Source of the DNA: Sciscionella marina DSM 45152
GTDB taxonomy: Bacteria; Actinomycetota; Actinomycetes; Mycobacteriales; Pseudonocardiaceae
DNA: 38,352 bases
Assembly (NCBI RefSeq): GCF_000379465.1
Contig: NZ_KB905409.1
Location: forward strand, 1 to 38,352
Direction of reading: 5' to 3'
Part shown: in pieces, positions 38,201-38,352 of the stretch
Layout of the letters: every line of letters starts with the position of its first letter
How positions within the stretch are numbered: position 1 is the stretch's first letter
Position numbers and translations under genes: made by a program
Notes under the pieces: generated by a model
Seen by the model: the letters and a program-made list of their open reading frames with translations, nothing else
Databases searched by the model: none
Told to the model about the DNA's origin: nothing

Positions 38201-38352
38201 CACGAAAGCCTCCCCGAACGAGGTCAGCAGCCGGTCCGCGCCACCATCATCACGGCGCAACGTGCCCACCACCACCGGATCGGAATCCTCCAACGTATCG
38301 GTGATCGCCCCGGTGAGTACCGGATGCGGAGAAGTCTCGATAAACACCCCAT
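29219..38352 (-). CDS. Type I PKS, terminal modules with TE (5' end outside window)
   Basis: At least 3042 residues, counted from the first in-window start-like codon at 38347; the gene continues beyond 38352. Domains: AT (C-terminal piece only); KR with GGTGLIG 362-368 and Ser491/Tyr504/Asn508, A-type (Trp496, no LDD); ACP Ser672. Final module: KS with Cys892, His1024 and His1064; AT with Ser1344 in GHSQGE and an unusual FVAHS at 1445-1449; DH with His1653 and Asp1823; ER (about 2110-2362) whose nucleotide motif reads RAAATAAG and which is shortened; B-type KR with LDD 2460-2462 and Ser2504/Tyr2517/Asn2521; ACP with Ser2687 in GLNSL; TE (about 2790-3042) with catalytic Ser2890 in GYSSG and His3016. 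The TE shows this is the last protein of the assembly line, though it is upstream of the loading PKS in the operon. Confidence 0.92.
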   Translation of the reverse strand, partial: GVFIETSPHPVLTGAITDTLEDSDPVVVGTLRRDDGGADRLLTSFGEAFVRGVAVDWSAVLKPGATVDLPTYAFQRQRYWPQHTEPEVSEVDGVAADASFWAAVENGDVRELADTLALTGEQLSEVLPALASWRRRERDESAVADWRYRITWEPVTEPATSVLSGTWLVLTHATEIADTCVQALRARGAEVRLVETGTIDRDGLAAIVSAARSESELAGIVSLLAMDETPLAGNPIVPTGLAATLALVQALADTDVRAPLWALTSGAVAAVPGETPSVAQAQVWGLAQVVGLELPEHWGGLIDLPATLDDRAATRLAAVLAGNGEDQVAIRPAGLAARRLVRAPRPRADRASFTPRGTVLITGGTGLIGGKTGAWLAERGARRIVLTSRSGPAAAGVPALLADLAGRGSAVEVIACDTAERATLAGLLDRIAATGPALSTVAHAAGVAHGAFVPDTTVEHLAELSAAKVGGAYWLDELTADLDLDAFVLFSSGAAIWGSGLLAGYAAANGALDALAERRRSRGLAATSVAWGLWGGGGMGAGDAGAQLRRYGLRVMDPDRGIQALAQAMDNRDGLLAVTDVDWAQFATTFTLRRPSPLIAALPEAVRALAGPGEHTERTTEGELAQRLAPLPPAERAQTLTGIVRAEAAAVLGHTGSEEVEPDRAFRDMGFDSVTAVELRNRLTEASGLYLPSTLVFDYPSATALTGYLLGELFGGTQAEPDRPVHVASAADDDPIVIVGMGCRFPGGVGSPDELWDLLAAGTDAIAPFPKDRGWDIQGLYGQEGGFVHDAAEFDPGFFGISPREALAMDPQQRLLLEVSWEALERAGIAPTSLKGSRTAVFAGGWLQVYANVLAKSSMQGYTPASDGGSVLSGRVSYILGLEGPALTVDTACSSSLVALHLAVRALRSGECALALAGGVTVMPTPGAFGFGSALALAENGRCKPFSAEADGMGMAEGAAMLAVERLSDARRLGHPVLAVVRGTAVNQDGASNGLTAPNGPAQQRVIRAALADARLSTADVDAVEAHGTGTVLGDPIEAGALIATYGQDRDRPVWLGSIKSNLGHTQAAAGAAGIMKMILAMRNQVLPRTLHAEQRSPHIDWDSGQVRLLTDPVPWPAERTRRRAGISGFGISGTNAHVVIEEPPVSEEEVAEAERTPVLTTDVRAWPVSARTAEGVAAQAGRLREFAWTRPGLAAADVAWSLATTRSVFGHRAVVVGAECADLVRRLAAVATGQPESGAITGSVPIGGAGGVVFVFPGQGSQWPGMGRRLLVESPVFAARFAECGRALSSFVDWNLVDVLDGAEGAPELDGADVLQPALWAIMVSLAEVWRAAGVTPDVVIGHSQGEIAAACVAGVLSLQDGARVVALRSRALSGLDVEGGMLSVVLPAEQVRDILEPWGERLSIAAVNSPSATVVSGEPGALVEFEKELRSRRVMRWRVPQTDFVAHSALCEPIRTELAESLGDIAPASGDIRFFSTVECRWMDGSELDADYWYANVRQTVRFAEATLSLAESGYRTFVEVSAHPVLLTAVEEMLDARAHLPDPVVVATLHREDGGAERVLNALGQAHVHGLEIDWATVLGGGNRVELPTYAFQHQHYWPQPNGAAADGAADLGLTPVGHPLLGAMVESADGAGFLFTGRLSLRTHPWLADHAVRGTVILPGAAFAELALAAGDRAGCARVDDLTLEAPLLLPEDGSVRVQATVGAPDATGRRELTIHSRPGDAAEDMPWVRHVSGQLAPTAEMREPAPQDDLATWPPAGAEPVDTDGFYTVTAEGGYVFGPAFQGLRAVWRRDGDVYAEVALSEEVAADADLFGLHPALLDAAQQAGVFATGGWESGETWLSFGWTGLSLHATGARAVRVRLHQNNGGGLGMTAADTTGSPVFSVDSLVMRKATAADRPSAAERASEALFGVDWTPVHATTPPAGRWAVLGADPFGLAAGLVAAGLDVCCYDGLADLVAAVEAGESAPETVLACPARRDGAPAEQARRVTGEALGLVQDWLSTERLVPARLVLVTQSAVATVPGADVTDLAGAAVWGLVRSAQSENPERLVLADLPPADDPGAEPIAVLAVALGSAETELAVRAGGAYTRRLARPGNGLVPPPEGHPWRLTATAPEAAELTLEPHPEAAEPLGEGQVRVSARAAALDYADLSAHTGALGREIAGIVVATGPGVAALAVGDRVLGVAPSAVGPLAVTDAYLLAPMPAGWSFATAAAVPVAYTWAWRALTAAVPGQRVLVRAAATAAGLAAVALARHRGLEVFGIAEPGQWATLAEHGLDPEHLAAPGDAGTRFPEMDHVVEGPADIEDTVVGETLAQVVDVIAADGPVLPPVRVLDVRRAGDAIRFLSSERQTGKAVLTLPPHSAAPHPAGTVLITGGTGTLGGIVARHMADTGRAGEVLLTSRSGPCAASTAGLAAELAGRGVATRVLACDATEESALAGVLDRTPTLTGVVHAAGVLDDGVIGSLTPERVDAVMRPKADAAWQLDRLTRHRDLDMFVLFSSAAATLGAPGQGNYAAANGFLDAIAAHRRAAGLPAVSLTWGLWAEANGMGEAVGGTERAKFSRTGVGTLSTEQGLALLDLALARDEALLVPTPLDVPTLRAVARGGGRLPAVLRGLAPAPRVVREVSTGAGGPALRERFTAAAGPEREQILLDVVREQAAAVLGHSIPESVEIDTSFLEQGLNSLTAVEFRNRLGMVTGLRLTGALAFDHPTPGILAAQLRDRLEAELSTTDKQRSEDAADPRRYIAAEVEPGPVAPLESLATLYLRAARKGRAVEAMRLVSGLAAFRRSFTELSELDGVPQLVAVSRGPAVPGLVCLPSFAGTADAQEFARFGRSFRGLRGVSALPTPGFVSGEPLAANPEVLLDVHAASVRKSLNSAKFVLAGYSSGGLVAHALAARLVQEGHAPAALVLIDTFTPEVAGVPEEILAALPGAVLANNRQQDGLGGDDWLTALAHYYAFDWRELPRIDVPTLVVRAAEPAPSEQEDAGGTSGPGAPWSLPGVVTEVAVPGNHFTMMTEHADTTARAVEDWLAGQEGGF

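Noticed and set aside
1-38352. A CRISPR array or other regularly spaced repeats
   Set aside because: None seen. The only recurrent long similarities are homologous PKS domains and IS ends.

Overview
This is a high-GC window from an actinomycete; the gene content would suit Pseudonocardiales or Streptomyces relatives, but the genus is a guess. It has two parts. On the left (about 1-8.3 kb) is a mosaic of mobile-element debris. On the right (about 8.3-38.35 kb) is one end of a modular type I polyketide synthase / NRPS cluster that runs off the right edge.

Left part. Near position 110 is the 3' half of a tRNA-Thr-like gene with its terminator hairpin and no 5' half, which is what the residual end of a tRNA integration site looks like. 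Thirteen bases further in, an ISL3-family element (158-1596) has cut off an XRE-type regulator fragment. Then come an AT-rich operator cluster, a small hypothetical ORF, a 90-aa helical protein, a frameshifted protein-L-isoaspartate methyltransferase-like gene, a DUF3558-type lipoprotein, a complete second IS (5338-6940, possible 5-bp target duplication) and the IS3-family remnant it abuts. Two long GC-rich inverted repeats sit in the gene-poor stretches.

Right part. A class II aldolase-like gene and panD (aspartate 1-decarboxylase, giving beta-alanine) form a small minus-strand operon, followed by a GT39-type membrane glycosyltransferase. Divergent from it is a NarL-type two-component system, with a TetR-style palindrome in the divergent promoter. 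Convergent with the two-component genes is a long, tightly coupled minus-strand operon. In transcription order it holds: a PKS gene (5' end outside the window) encoding [..AT]-KR-ACP / KS-AT-DH-ER(degenerate)-KR-ACP-TE; an asm13-16-like cassette for glycerate-derived hydroxymalonyl-ACP (3-hydroxyacyl dehydrogenase, ACP, acyl dehydrogenase, FkbH) with no O-methyltransferase beside it; a second PKS gene encoding KS(Cys to Ala)-AT-ACP / KS-AT-DH-ER-KR-ACP with a C-terminal docking domain; and a C-A-PCP NRPS.

How it fits together (inference). The second PKS is the loading protein: a decarboxylating KS with Ala in place of Cys and a methylmalonyl-type AT give a propionyl starter, and a malonyl module with a full reductive loop extends it to a pentanoyl chain. 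The first PKS in the operon is the last to act: one A-type KR module, then a final module whose ER has lost its nucleotide-binding glycines, so the chain should leave the TE with an alpha,beta double bond. Its AT has an unusual FVAHS specificity motif and is the best candidate user of the hydroxy- or methoxymalonyl-ACP extender. The middle modules lie outside the window. The C-A-PCP protein may attach an amino acid to the polyketide; PanD suggests beta-alanine, but the adenylation pocket has the Asp usual for alpha-amino acids, so this is open.
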